This document shows positions 8,581 to 16,204 of a stretch of 64,000 bases of DNA, one piece after another. Both the position numbers and the translations under genes were made by a program. Positions within the stretch are counted from its first letter, which is position 1, and every line of letters starts with the position of its first letter. Origin of the DNA: Aquipseudomonas alcaligenes (GTDB lineage Bacteria; Pseudomonadota; Gammaproteobacteria; Pseudomonadales; Pseudomonadaceae); NCBI RefSeq assembly GCF_900156545.1, contig NZ_FTNW01000001.1:682001-746000 (forward strand). The letters run 5' to 3'. The notes beneath the pieces were generated by a model that was given only the letters and a program-made list of their open reading frames with translations, had not been told where the DNA came from and made no database searches.

Positions 8581-9924
8581 TCAGAGCGCTTCGAGGGTCT
8601 GCAGCAACACCTTCACCTTGGTGATGGACTCTTGGTACTCGGCCTGCCAATCCGAATCCGCCACGATGCCGCCACCGCCCCAGCAGCTGACGGTGCCGTC
8701 CTTGATCAGCAGACTGCGAATGGCGATGGAGCTGTCTAGCTCGCCACGCACGTCCAGGTAGAGCAGAGAGCCGCAGTAGATGACGCGGCGCGTTGGCTCC
8801 AGCTCGTCGATAATCTGCATGGCGCGGATCTTCGGTGCGCCGGTGATCGAGCCGCCGGGGAAGCTGCCGGCGATCAGGTCGAGGGCATCGTGGTCCTCGG
8901 CCAGCTCGCCGGTCACCGCGCTGACCAGGTGATGGACGTTGGGGTAGCTCTCCAGGGCGAACAGCTCCGGTACGCGGACCGAGCCGGTCTTGCAGCTGCG
9001 GCCCAGATCGTTGCGTAGCAGATCGACGATCATCAGATTCTCGGCACGATCCTTGGCGCTGCCGACCAGCTCATCGGCATTGGCCTGGTCGTCTGCAGTG
9101 CTGATACCGCGCGGGCGGGTGCCCTTGATCGGTCGCGTCTCCACGCGCCCCTGGCTGACCTGCAGGAAACGCTCCGGTGACAGGCTGAGAATGGCGTCAC
9201 CGCCTTCCAGCGCCTGGAAGCCCGCAAAGGGCGTGGGGCAGGCGGCTCGCAGCGCCTGGTAGGCGCTCCAGGCATCGCCCTGGCAGGGCGCCTGGAAGCG
9301 CTGGGCGAAGTTGACCTGGTAGCAGTCGCCCGCCTGGATATAGGCCTGGATGCGCTGGATGGCGTGGCGATAATCATCCTGGCTCTGGTCGGCCCGGAAA
9401 GCCTGGCGCAGGGAGAAGGGTGGGCATGGCGCTGCGTGGCCGGCCTCGAATAGCTGAATCAGGCGCTCCCGCTCCGAATCGGTCAGCGCAGGATGGAACA
9501 GCAGTTGGCTGGTCTGCCGCTGATGATCGCTGACCAGCGCCCAGGCATACAGACCGAAGCGTGCGTCCGGCAGCTGCAGGTCGTCAGCAGCCTGTTCGGG
9601 GAGTCGCTCGAGGCGCCGGCCGAAGTCATAGGACAGGTAGCCGATCAGGCCGCCGGTGAACGGAAGCTCACAGCCGTCCGGCGCCTCGGCGCGGCCCAGC
9701 TGATCCAGGCCGGCACGCAGGCGCTGGAAGAAGCGCGTACCGCTCTCGTGGGCTGCTGCTGCGTAGGTTGCCAGCGGCCAGGCGCTCAGCAGGTCATAGC
9801 GGCCGCGCTCGGCCTGCGGGCGTCCGGCATCCAGCAGCACGGCGCCTGGCGCATGGCGCACCAGGGCGAAGTAGCTGGCGGGATCTGGCCGATAAGGCAG
9901 CGAGTGGACGCGGCAGAGGCTCAT
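8581..9924 (-). CDS. pabB: Aminodeoxychorismate synthase component I
   Basis: Converts chorismate plus ammonia to 4-amino-4-deoxychorismate for folate synthesis, working with a PabA amidotransferase not seen here. The 447-residue protein has the full chorismate-binding domain: Pro-Ile-Lys-Gly-Thr (the PabB/TrpE-type lysine), Asp-Leu-Leu-Arg-Asn-Asp-Leu-Gly-Arg, Gly-Gly-Ser-Ile-Thr-Gly-Ala-Pro-Lys and Gly-Gly-Gly-Gly-Ile-Val-Ala-Asp-Ser. I chose the ATG at 9924 (Met-Ser-Leu-Cys-Arg-Val-His) because upstream in-frame sequence runs into a terminator. Confidence 0.95.
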   Translation of the reverse strand: MSLCRVHSLPYRPDPASYFALVRHAPGAVLLDAGRPQAERGRYDLLSAWPLATYAAAAHESGTRFFQRLRAGLDQLGRAEAPDGCELPFTGGLIGYLSYDFGRRLERLPEQAADDLQLPDARFGLYAWALVSDHQRQTSQLLFHPALTDSERERLIQLFEAGHAAPCPPFSLRQAFRADQSQDDYRHAIQRIQAYIQAGDCYQVNFAQRFQAPCQGDAWSAYQALRAACPTPFAGFQALEGGDAILSLSPERFLQVSQGRVETRPIKGTRPRGISTADDQANADELVGSAKDRAENLMIVDLLRNDLGRSCKTGSVRVPELFALESYPNVHHLVSAVTGELAEDHDALDLIAGSFPGGSITGAPKIRAMQIIDELEPTRRVIYCGSLLYLDVRGELDSSIAIRSLLIKDGTVSCWGGGGIVADSDWQAEYQESITKVKVLLQTLEAL

Positions 9925-9973
9925 GCTAAAGGTTCGGGGTATGGGGTTGCGATTGTAGGAGGGCGGGCGGAAA

Positions 9974-10002
9974 TGAAAAAGCCCGGCATCGCCGGGCCTT
10001 TT
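9974..10002 (-). terminator. Terminator of the protease/7TM/ATP-grasp operon
   Basis: GCCCGGC (9981-9987) pairs with GCCGGGC (9991-9997); AAAAA at 9976-9980 gives the T-tract on the minus strand. It separates this operon from pabB. Confidence 0.8.
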
Positions 10003-10016
10003 CAGCGAGCCTAAGC

Positions 10017-11003
10017 TCAGACTTCCTTGGGTTTGACGTGGCCGAACAGCTGTTGGGAGAAGCGCACGCGCTCTTCCACGCTTTCCGTAACGCCATTTTT
10101 CGCCAGCTCGGCCAGGTGAGCCTCCACCGCATGGGCGCGATGGGTCAGGCCGCAGTCGTTGGCGATCTGGATGTTCAGACCGGGGCGGGCGTTGAGTTCG
10201 AGAATCAACGGGCCCTTGTCGACGTCCAGCACCATGTCCACGCCGATATAGCCGAGGCCGCACAGCTCGTAGCAGCCGGCGGCCAGCTTCATGAAGCCAT
10301 CCCAGTTGGGCAGTTGCACGCCGTCCACCGCATTGGTGGTGTCCGGGTGCTTGCTGATCTTGTTGTTCAGCCAGGTGCCCTTGAGGGTGATGCCGGTCGC
10401 CAGGTCCACGCCCACGCCGATGGCACCCTGGTGCAGGTTGGCCTTGCCGTTGGACTGGCGGGTGGGCAGGCGCAGCATGGCCATGACCGGGTAGCCCATC
10501 AGCACGATGATGCGGATGTCCGGCACGCCTTCGTAGCTGATGCTCTTGAAGATCGGGTCCGGGGTGACCCGGTACTCGATCAGCGCGCGGTCGCGGTGGC
10601 CGCCCAGGGAATACAGGCCGGTGAGGATGCTGGAGAGCTGGTGCTCGATGTCTTCCTGGCTGACGATCTTGCCGGAGACGGTCTTGTAGCGGCCCTCGAA
10701 CTTGTCGGCGATCACCAGGATGCCGTCACCACCGGCGCCTTGCGCCGGCTTGATGACGAAGTCGCTGCGGCCGCCGATGATCTCGTCGAACTTCTCGATC
10801 TCCTTCTCCGTGGAGATGATGCCGTACAGCTCCGGCACATGAATGCCGGCGGCGATGGCGCGCTCCTTGGTGATGATCTTGTCGTCGACGATCGGGTACA
10901 GGTGCCGCTTGTTGTACTTCAGCACGTAGTCCGCGTTGCGTCGGTTGATGCCCATGATGCCTTTGGCTTCAAGGGCCTTCCACGTCTTCCACAGGCCGAT
11001 CAT
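10017..11003 (-). CDS. ATP-grasp, RimK-related alpha-L-glutamate ligase-like protein
   Basis: A 328-residue ATP-grasp enzyme of the RimK-related family that travels with the 7TM transglutaminase-like gene. Visible features are the ATP-binding Lys-Pro-Ala-Gln-Gly-Ala-Gly-Gly-Asp-Gly loop and the metal/ATP site Leu-Glu-Leu-Asn-Ala-Arg-Pro-Gly-Leu. It should ligate an amino acid (perhaps glutamate) to an unknown amine substrate. Last gene of the operon, starting 4 bases after the 7TM stop. The reaction is family-level inference. Confidence 0.88.
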   Translation of the reverse strand: MIGLWKTWKALEAKGIMGINRRNADYVLKYNKRHLYPIVDDKIITKERAIAAGIHVPELYGIISTEKEIEKFDEIIGGRSDFVIKPAQGAGGDGILVIADKFEGRYKTVSGKIVSQEDIEHQLSSILTGLYSLGGHRDRALIEYRVTPDPIFKSISYEGVPDIRIIVLMGYPVMAMLRLPTRQSNGKANLHQGAIGVGVDLATGITLKGTWLNNKISKHPDTTNAVDGVQLPNWDGFMKLAAGCYELCGLGYIGVDMVLDVDKGPLILELNARPGLNIQIANDCGLTHRAHAVEAHLAELAKNGVTESVEERVRFSQQLFGHVKPKEV

Positions 11004-11007
11004 GGGT

Positions 11008-12534
11008 TCAATCCTTCAGGAAGGCTTTGAAGCGGAACAGTTCGGTCAGGCGGTAGCCGCGGTAGCGACCCATCGCCAGCATGAAGCCCACCATGATCAG
11101 CAGCACGGCCGGGAAGGTGAAGATGAAGTAGGTCAGCTCCGGAATGGTCATCAGCAGGTGCGCCAGGGTGGCGGCGAACAGGGTGCCGACGGCCACCTTG
11201 AAGGCATGGCTGCCGCCACGTTCTTCCCAGGTGATGGACAGGCGCTCGATGGTCATGGTCAGGATCACCATCGGGAACAGCGCGACCGAGAGACCACGCT
11301 CCAGGCCGAGCTTGTGGCTGAACAGGCTGATCACGGCGATCAGCACCACCACGAAGGTCAGCACCACCGACAGTCGCGGCAACATCTGCAGCTTGAGGTG
11401 CTCCAGGTAGGAGCGCAGCGACAGGCCGAGGGCGGTGATGATGGTGAACAGCACGATGCCGAAGCCCAGCTGGGTCTCGCGGAAGGCCAGGGCGATCAGT
11501 ACCGGGGTGAAGGTGCCGAGGGTCTGCAGGCCGCCGAGGTTGCGCAGGATCAGGATCACCAGCACACCAATCGGGATCATGATCATGATCTGGTAGGTCT
11601 GCTGGGTCTGCAGCGGCAGGCCGTACAGCGAGTACTCGAGGAAATCGACGTCGGTGTTCTCGTCGGTCAGCTTGGCCAGGCGGATGGCGTTCATCTCGCT
11701 GTTGTTCAGGGTGAAGCTGACTTGCGGTTTCTTGCCACCTTCGATGGTCACCAGCGGTTCGTCACCGGTCCACCAGACCACGCGGTCACTCGGCAGGCCC
11801 TGCTCACCGCTCTCTGGGTTGAAGTACAGCCAGTTCTCGCCGTTGAAGCTGCGCAGCCAGAGTTCCGGGCTCTGCTGGGCGTCGGCGACCAGGCGAATGG
11901 TATGCACGCGCTCCATCGGTACGTGGGCAATGGACAGCAGCAGGTCGATCACCTTGGCCTTGTTGGCCGTGGAGGCGTCGCCACCGAGCAGCAGCTTGAC
12001 GTTGTCATCGTTGACGTTGTTGACGCGCTTGATGGTCTCGCTGATGAAAGTCTGCACGTCCGCGGAGTGCTGGCGGATGGGGGCGAGCAGGGCTTCGGCG
12101 GCGATTTTCTCGGCGCCTTCCACCGCGATGCTGTCGCGGAAGATCGGCCCCTTGGCCTTGGCCGGCTCACCGCTGTAACGCTTGGTCAGCACCAGGCGGT
12201 AATAGAGGGTCTGGTTGCCGTTGGCGCGACGAGCCGACCAGGTCAGCTTGCGGTTGCCGTCGACGCGGTTGACGCTCACACCGTAGTTGTTGGAAATGAA
12301 GCTCTCGTTGAGGCTGACATAGTCCTGGTTCAGCGGCGGCACGAACATCTGCACCTTCACCGGTTCACGCGGACTGGCCTGGAACTCGACCTTGGCGTCG
12401 ATGTTCCACAGGTCATCGGTTTCGTCTTCGGTCACCGGAATGCCAAGAACGAAGATCTGATAGGCCGTGACCAGAACGCCCACTGTCACCAGTAGGGTGA
12501 TAAGGACTTTCAGATGCAGGGTAAGAGAGCGCAT
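11008..12534 (-). CDS. Membrane protein: inactive transglutaminase domain fused to 7TM
   Basis: The 508-residue protein has an N-terminal membrane segment (about 8-30), a periplasmic domain of roughly 280 residues, and about seven C-terminal transmembrane helices (from about residue 315 onward). This is the layout of the family described as inactive transglutaminase fused to 7 transmembrane helices. The periplasmic domain lacks an evident Cys-His-Asp triad; no cysteine is seen in the protein. It probably senses or presents a peptide to the protease and ligase encoded next to it (inference). Confidence 0.85.
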   Translation of the reverse strand: MRSLTLHLKVLITLLVTVGVLVTAYQIFVLGIPVTEDETDDLWNIDAKVEFQASPREPVKVQMFVPPLNQDYVSLNESFISNNYGVSVNRVDGNRKLTWSARRANGNQTLYYRLVLTKRYSGEPAKAKGPIFRDSIAVEGAEKIAAEALLAPIRQHSADVQTFISETIKRVNNVNDDNVKLLLGGDASTANKAKVIDLLLSIAHVPMERVHTIRLVADAQQSPELWLRSFNGENWLYFNPESGEQGLPSDRVVWWTGDEPLVTIEGGKKPQVSFTLNNSEMNAIRLAKLTDENTDVDFLEYSLYGLPLQTQQTYQIMIMIPIGVLVILILRNLGGLQTLGTFTPVLIALAFRETQLGFGIVLFTIITALGLSLRSYLEHLKLQMLPRLSVVLTFVVVLIAVISLFSHKLGLERGLSVALFPMVILTMTIERLSITWEERGGSHAFKVAVGTLFAATLAHLLMTIPELTYFIFTFPAVLLIMVGFMLAMGRYRGYRLTELFRFKAFLKD

Positions 12535-12539
12535 GTGAG

Positions 12540-13076
12540 TTACTCGGCAGAGTTTGCGTCAGAGGTGCAGCCAGGTTTACCAGCGGCATATTTAAGACTG
12601 GGATCGACCACGGCATCCAGGCGCTTGAGTGCCTCGGAGCCAATCAGCAGCGGGAATTGGAATGCGCTGCGGTCGGTCAGGTTCACTTCGATGGTGCGCA
12701 GGGCCTTGCCCATGCATACCTGCAGTTCGATCACCGGGCGGGCGGTGTAGGTCTTGCCCTCTTCAGGGTCGAAATCGCCAGCCCGGCGCTTGATCTTGCT
12801 GATACGGGCCAACGGCCGCTCGATCGGGTGCGCGTGGGCGTCATCGATAGCCAGGTAGAAGCGCACCCAGGTTTCGCCGTCACGTTTGAAGCGCTCGATG
12901 TCGCGTGCGCTGAGCGAAGCGGTCTTGGCTCCGGTATCCAGTTTGGCGGCGACTTCGAGGTCGAGATCGGACAGGCTGACGTATTCGTTCAGACCATAGA
13001 CGGTCTTTTCCGCGGCGAGACTCAGGCCGGGCAGCAGGCTGAAGCTGAAGAGAAGGGCGAAAGGCTTGAGTCGCAT
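12540..13076 (-). CDS. Retropepsin-like ATP-dependent zinc protease family protein (RimB type), exported
   Basis: A 178-residue protein with a cleavable signal peptide (cleavage near residue 21, Leu-Ser-Leu-Ala-Ala). The core Lys-Leu-Asp-Thr-Gly-Ala-Lys-Thr-Ala-Ser contains the Asp-Thr-Gly of retropepsin-like aspartic proteases, and Leu-Leu-Ile-Gly follows in the second half as in those folds. Family annotation calls it an ATP-dependent zinc protease, but the visible motif argues for an aspartic mechanism. First gene of the three-gene operon, six bases before the 7TM gene. Confidence 0.85.
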   Translation of the reverse strand: MRLKPFALLFSFSLLPGLSLAAEKTVYGLNEYVSLSDLDLEVAAKLDTGAKTASLSARDIERFKRDGETWVRFYLAIDDAHAHPIERPLARISKIKRRAGDFDPEEGKTYTARPVIELQVCMGKALRTIEVNLTDRSAFQFPLLIGSEALKRLDAVVDPSLKYAAGKPGCTSDANSAE

Positions 13077-13274
13077 AAATCCTTTGGTATTCGCGTCGTC
13101 GGGGCGGCGGCGGGGCGCTACAGCCGGCGGGTAAAGTCTAGCAGGCGTGGAGGCGGCTCCGGGCCGACGCTTGCGGGCGGCATTCTAACATGGGGTTTTT
13201 CTGCTGCGACAGCGGCTTATAAGCGTTTCTGCAGGTTGATTACACGGTTGCGAGACATTTCCTCCCAGGGATGG

Positions 13275-13286
13275 ATTGTCGACAAT
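13275..13286. promoter_or_regulatory. GntR operator 1 (palindrome)
   Basis: Perfect palindrome ATTGTC/GACAAT lying 14 bases upstream of the -35 of the prp promoter. It is of the type recalled for GntR-family PrpR of propionate catabolism. The half-sites recur at 13347-13360. Confidence 0.65.
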
Positions 13287-13300
13287 CTTGTTTTTAGCGA

Positions 13301-13329
13301 TTGACATGAGTGGGCTTGAAGCCTAGTTT
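13301..13329 (+). promoter_or_regulatory. Promoter of the methylcitrate operon
   Basis: TTGACA (13301-13306), 17-base spacer, TAGTTT (13324-13329). The -35 is consensus. It sits between two candidate GntR operators and 33 bases before the regulator start codon. Confidence 0.6.
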
Positions 13330-13346
13330 TGCCGCTATCAAAACTC

Positions 13347-13360
13347 ATTGTGTTGACAAT
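13347..13360. promoter_or_regulatory. GntR operator 2
   Basis: Half-sites ATTGT (13347-13351) and ACAAT (13356-13360) repeat those of operator 1 but with 4 rather than 2 central bases. It abuts the regulator ATG, downstream of the predicted start site, a classic repression position. Confidence 0.5.
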
Positions 13361-13361
13361 A

Positions 13362-14084
13362 ATGCTCGACGCTCTCGACGTTACCAGCAACGAACAACAC
13401 GACTCGGAAACGCTTGCCGAGCACGTGTTTCGCCGTATCCAGGCGGCCATCGTGCAGGGCGAGATACCACCAGGCAGCAAGATCTCCGAGCCGGAGCTGG
13501 CGCGTACCTACGGCATCAGTCGCGGCCCGCTGCGCGAGGCCATCCACCGCCTCGAAGGTCAGAAGCTGCTGGTGCGCGTGCCCCATGTCGGCGCGCGGGT
13601 GGTTTCACTCAGCCATGCCGAGCTGATCGAGCTGTACGAGATTCGCGAGTCGCTGGAGGGCATGGCCTGTCGCCTGGCCGCCGAGCGCATGAGTCAGGCC
13701 GAGATCGACGAGCTGCGTCGGGTGCTGGAGCTGCATGAGCAGGATGCTGCCTTCAAGGCGGGCGTCGGCTACTACCAGCAGGAAGGCGATTTCGACTTCC
13801 ACTACCGGATCATCCAGGGCAGCGGCAACCAGACCCTGGCGAAGATGCTCTGTGGCGAGCTGTACCAGCTGGTGCGCATGTATCGCCTGCAGTTCTCCGC
13901 CACACCGAACCGCCCGCACCAGGCCTTCGCCGAGCACCACCGCATTCTCGATGCCATCGCCGAACGTGACGGCGAACTGGCCGAACTGCTGATGCGCCGC
14001 CACATCGGCGCCTCCAAGCGCAATATCGAGCGCCACTACCAGGAAGCGCTCGCCAACCCGTCCAAAACACGAGGTGAGTCATGA
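13362..14084 (+). CDS. GntR-family (FadR/VanR-type) regulator of the methylcitrate operon
   Basis: A 240-residue regulator with an N-terminal winged helix (about residues 12-78, including Ser-Glu-Pro-Glu-Leu-Ala-Arg and Arg-Gly-Pro-Leu-Arg-Glu-Ala) and an all-helical FCD effector domain. It heads the prp operon and overlaps prpB by 4 bases (ATGA), so it is almost certainly the propionate-responsive repressor and controls itself through the operators around its promoter. I use the ATG at 13362; an in-frame TTG at 13329 lies inside the promoter. Confidence 0.93.
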   Translation: MLDALDVTSNEQHDSETLAEHVFRRIQAAIVQGEIPPGSKISEPELARTYGISRGPLREAIHRLEGQKLLVRVPHVGARVVSLSHAELIELYEIRESLEGMACRLAAERMSQAEIDELRRVLELHEQDAAFKAGVGYYQQEGDFDFHYRIIQGSGNQTLAKMLCGELYQLVRMYRLQFSATPNRPHQAFAEHHRILDAIAERDGELAELLMRRHIGASKRNIERHYQEALANPSKTRGES

Positions 14085-14968
14085 GTGCAAGAACCCCCGG
14101 CCAGCGCTTCCGCGATGCCATCGCTGCCGAGCAGCCGCTGCAGGTGATCGGCGCGATCAACGCCAACCATGCGCTGCTGGCCAAGCGTGCCGGCTTCCAG
14201 GCCATCTACCTGTCCGGTGGTGGTGTCGCCGCCGGCTCCCTGGGCCTGCCGGACCTGGGCATCAATACTCTGGATGACGTGCTCACCGATGTGCGCCGCA
14301 TCACCGATGTCTGCGACCTGCCCCTGCTGGTGGACATCGATACCGGCTTCGGCCCCAGCGCCTTCAATATCGAGCGCACCATCAAGAACCTGATCAAGGC
14401 TGGCGCCGCTGCCGCGCATATCGAGGACCAGGTCGGCGCCAAACGCTGTGGCCACCGTCCGGGCAAGGAAATCGTCTCCTGCGAGGAGATGGTCGACCGC
14501 GTGCGTGCGGCTGCCGATGCCAAGACCGACCCCGATTTCTTCCTGATCGCCCGCACCGACGCCATCCAGGCCGAGGGCGTGGATGCCGCCATCGAGCGCT
14601 GCCAGCGCTATGTGGAGGCGGGCGCCGACGGCATCTTCGCCGAGGCCGCCTATGACCTGCCGACCTACAAGCGCTTCGTCGATGCGCTGAACGTGCCGGT
14701 GCTGGCCAACATCACCGAGTTCGGCGCCACCCCGCTGTTCACTCGCGACGAGCTGGCCTCGGTCGGCGTGGCCATCCAGCTGTACCCGCTGTCGGCCTTC
14801 CGCGCCGCCAACAAGGCGGCGGAAGCCGTCTATACCTCGATCCGCCAGAACGGCCACCAGAAAGACGTCATCGAGCTGATGCAGACTCGTGCCGAGCTGT
14901 ATGACCGCATTGGCTATCACGCCTTCGAGCAGAAGCTCGACGCCCTGTTCGCCGCCGGCAAGAAGTGA
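14081..14968 (+). CDS. prpB: 2-methylisocitrate lyase
   Basis: Splits 2-methylisocitrate into pyruvate and succinate, the last step of the methylcitrate cycle. The 295-residue protein belongs to the isocitrate lyase superfamily with the catalytic Lys-Arg-Cys-Gly-His motif (Cys123) and the Mg-binding Asp-Ile-Asp-Thr-Gly-Phe-Gly. Overlap with the regulator stop (ATGA) indicates translational coupling. Full length. Confidence 0.97.
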   Translation: MSARTPGQRFRDAIAAEQPLQVIGAINANHALLAKRAGFQAIYLSGGGVAAGSLGLPDLGINTLDDVLTDVRRITDVCDLPLLVDIDTGFGPSAFNIERTIKNLIKAGAAAAHIEDQVGAKRCGHRPGKEIVSCEEMVDRVRAAADAKTDPDFFLIARTDAIQAEGVDAAIERCQRYVEAGADGIFAEAAYDLPTYKRFVDALNVPVLANITEFGATPLFTRDELASVGVAIQLYPLSAFRAANKAAEAVYTSIRQNGHQKDVIELMQTRAELYDRIGYHAFEQKLDALFAAGKK

Positions 14969-15040
14969 CCGGACCGCAGGCCGCATGCGGCCTGCCACAA
15001 CAACAAGCCGTACCACCGGATTCAGACTGAGGAGACCGCG

Positions 15041-16204
15041 ATGAGCGCTTCCGTAGATACCACCACGCCCGGCTTCAAGCCGAAGAAGTCCGTTGCCCTG
15101 AGCGGCACCGCCGCCGGCAACACCGCCCTGTGCACTGTCGGCCGCACCGGCAACGACCTGCATTACCGCGGCTATGATGTGCTCGACTTCGCCAACCGCT
15201 GCGAGTTCGAGGAAATCGCTCACCTGCTGGTCCATGGCAAGCTGCCCAATGTCGCTGAGCTGAACGCCTACAAGGCCAAGCTCAAGGCCCTGCGTGGTAT
15301 TCCTGCGGCGCTCAAGGCGTCCCTGGAGCAGCTGCCGCCGTCGGCTCATCCGATGGATGTGATGCGCACCGCCGTGTCCGTGCTGGGCTGCGTGTCGCCG
15401 GAGAAGGACGACCACAACCATCCGGGCGCCCGTGACATCGCCGACAAGCTGATGGCCTCACTGGGATCGGCGCTGCTGTACTGGTATCACTTCAGCCACA
15501 ACGGCAGGCGCATCGAGGTGGAAACCGACGATGACTCCATCGGCGGCCACTTCCTCCACCTGCTACATGGCGAGAAACCGCGCGAGTCCTGGGTGCGCGC
15601 CATGCACACTTCGCTCAACCTGTATGCCGAGCACGAGTTCAACGCCTCCACCTTCACCTCGCGGGTGATCGCCGGTACCGGTTCCGACATGTACTCCTGC
15701 ATCGCTGGCGCCATCGGCGCGCTGCGCGGTCCGAAACACGGCGGCGCCAACGAAGTGGCCTTCGAGATCCAGAAGCGCTACGACAACCCGGACGAGGCCG
15801 AGGCCGACATCCGCGCCCGTGTCGAGAAAAAGGAAGTGGTGATCGGCTTCGGTCACCCGGTCTACACCGTCAGCGACCCACGCAACAAGGTGATCAAGGA
15901 AGTAGCGCGCGAGCTGTCGCTCGAGCAGTCCAACACCAAGATGTTCGACATCGCCGAGCGCCTGGAGAGCGTGATGTGGGAAATCAAGAAGATGTTCCCC
16001 AACCTCGACTGGTTCAGCGCCGTCAGCTACCACATGATGGGCGTGCCCACTGCCATGTTCACTCCGTTGTTCGTCATCGCCCGCACTTCGGGCTGGTCTT
16101 CGCACGTCATCGAGCAGCGTATCGACGGCAAGATCATCCGTCCGAGCGCCAACTACACAGGTCCTGAGGACCTCAAGTTCGTGCCGCTGAAGGACCGCAA
16201 ATAA
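15041..16204 (+). CDS. prpC: 2-methylcitrate synthase
   Basis: Condenses propionyl-CoA with oxaloacetate. At 387 residues it is the short citrate synthase type typical of PrpC. Conserved active-site stretches include Gly-Gly-Ala-Asn-Glu (substrate loop), Gly-Phe-Gly-His-Pro-Val-Tyr and the late Arg of Ile-Ala-Arg-Thr-Ser-Gly-Trp. A 72-base gap with GAGGAGA before the ATG separates it from prpB; its stop overlaps the acnD start by one base (TAATG). Confidence 0.96.
   Translation: MSASVDTTTPGFKPKKSVALSGTAAGNTALCTVGRTGNDLHYRGYDVLDFANRCEFEEIAHLLVHGKLPNVAELNAYKAKLKALRGIPAALKASLEQLPPSAHPMDVMRTAVSVLGCVSPEKDDHNHPGARDIADKLMASLGSALLYWYHFSHNGRRIEVETDDDSIGGHFLHLLHGEKPRESWVRAMHTSLNLYAEHEFNASTFTSRVIAGTGSDMYSCIAGAIGALRGPKHGGANEVAFEIQKRYDNPDEAEADIRARVEKKEVVIGFGHPVYTVSDPRNKVIKEVARELSLEQSNTKMFDIAERLESVMWEIKKMFPNLDWFSAVSYHMMGVPTAMFTPLFVIARTSGWSSHVIEQRIDGKIIRPSANYTGPEDLKFVPLKDRK

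Noticed and set aside
10936-12495. A 519-residue plus-strand frame over the 7TM gene
   Set aside because: The His/Gln/Asp-rich composition is typical of a shadow frame, and the minus-strand gene has clear membrane helices.
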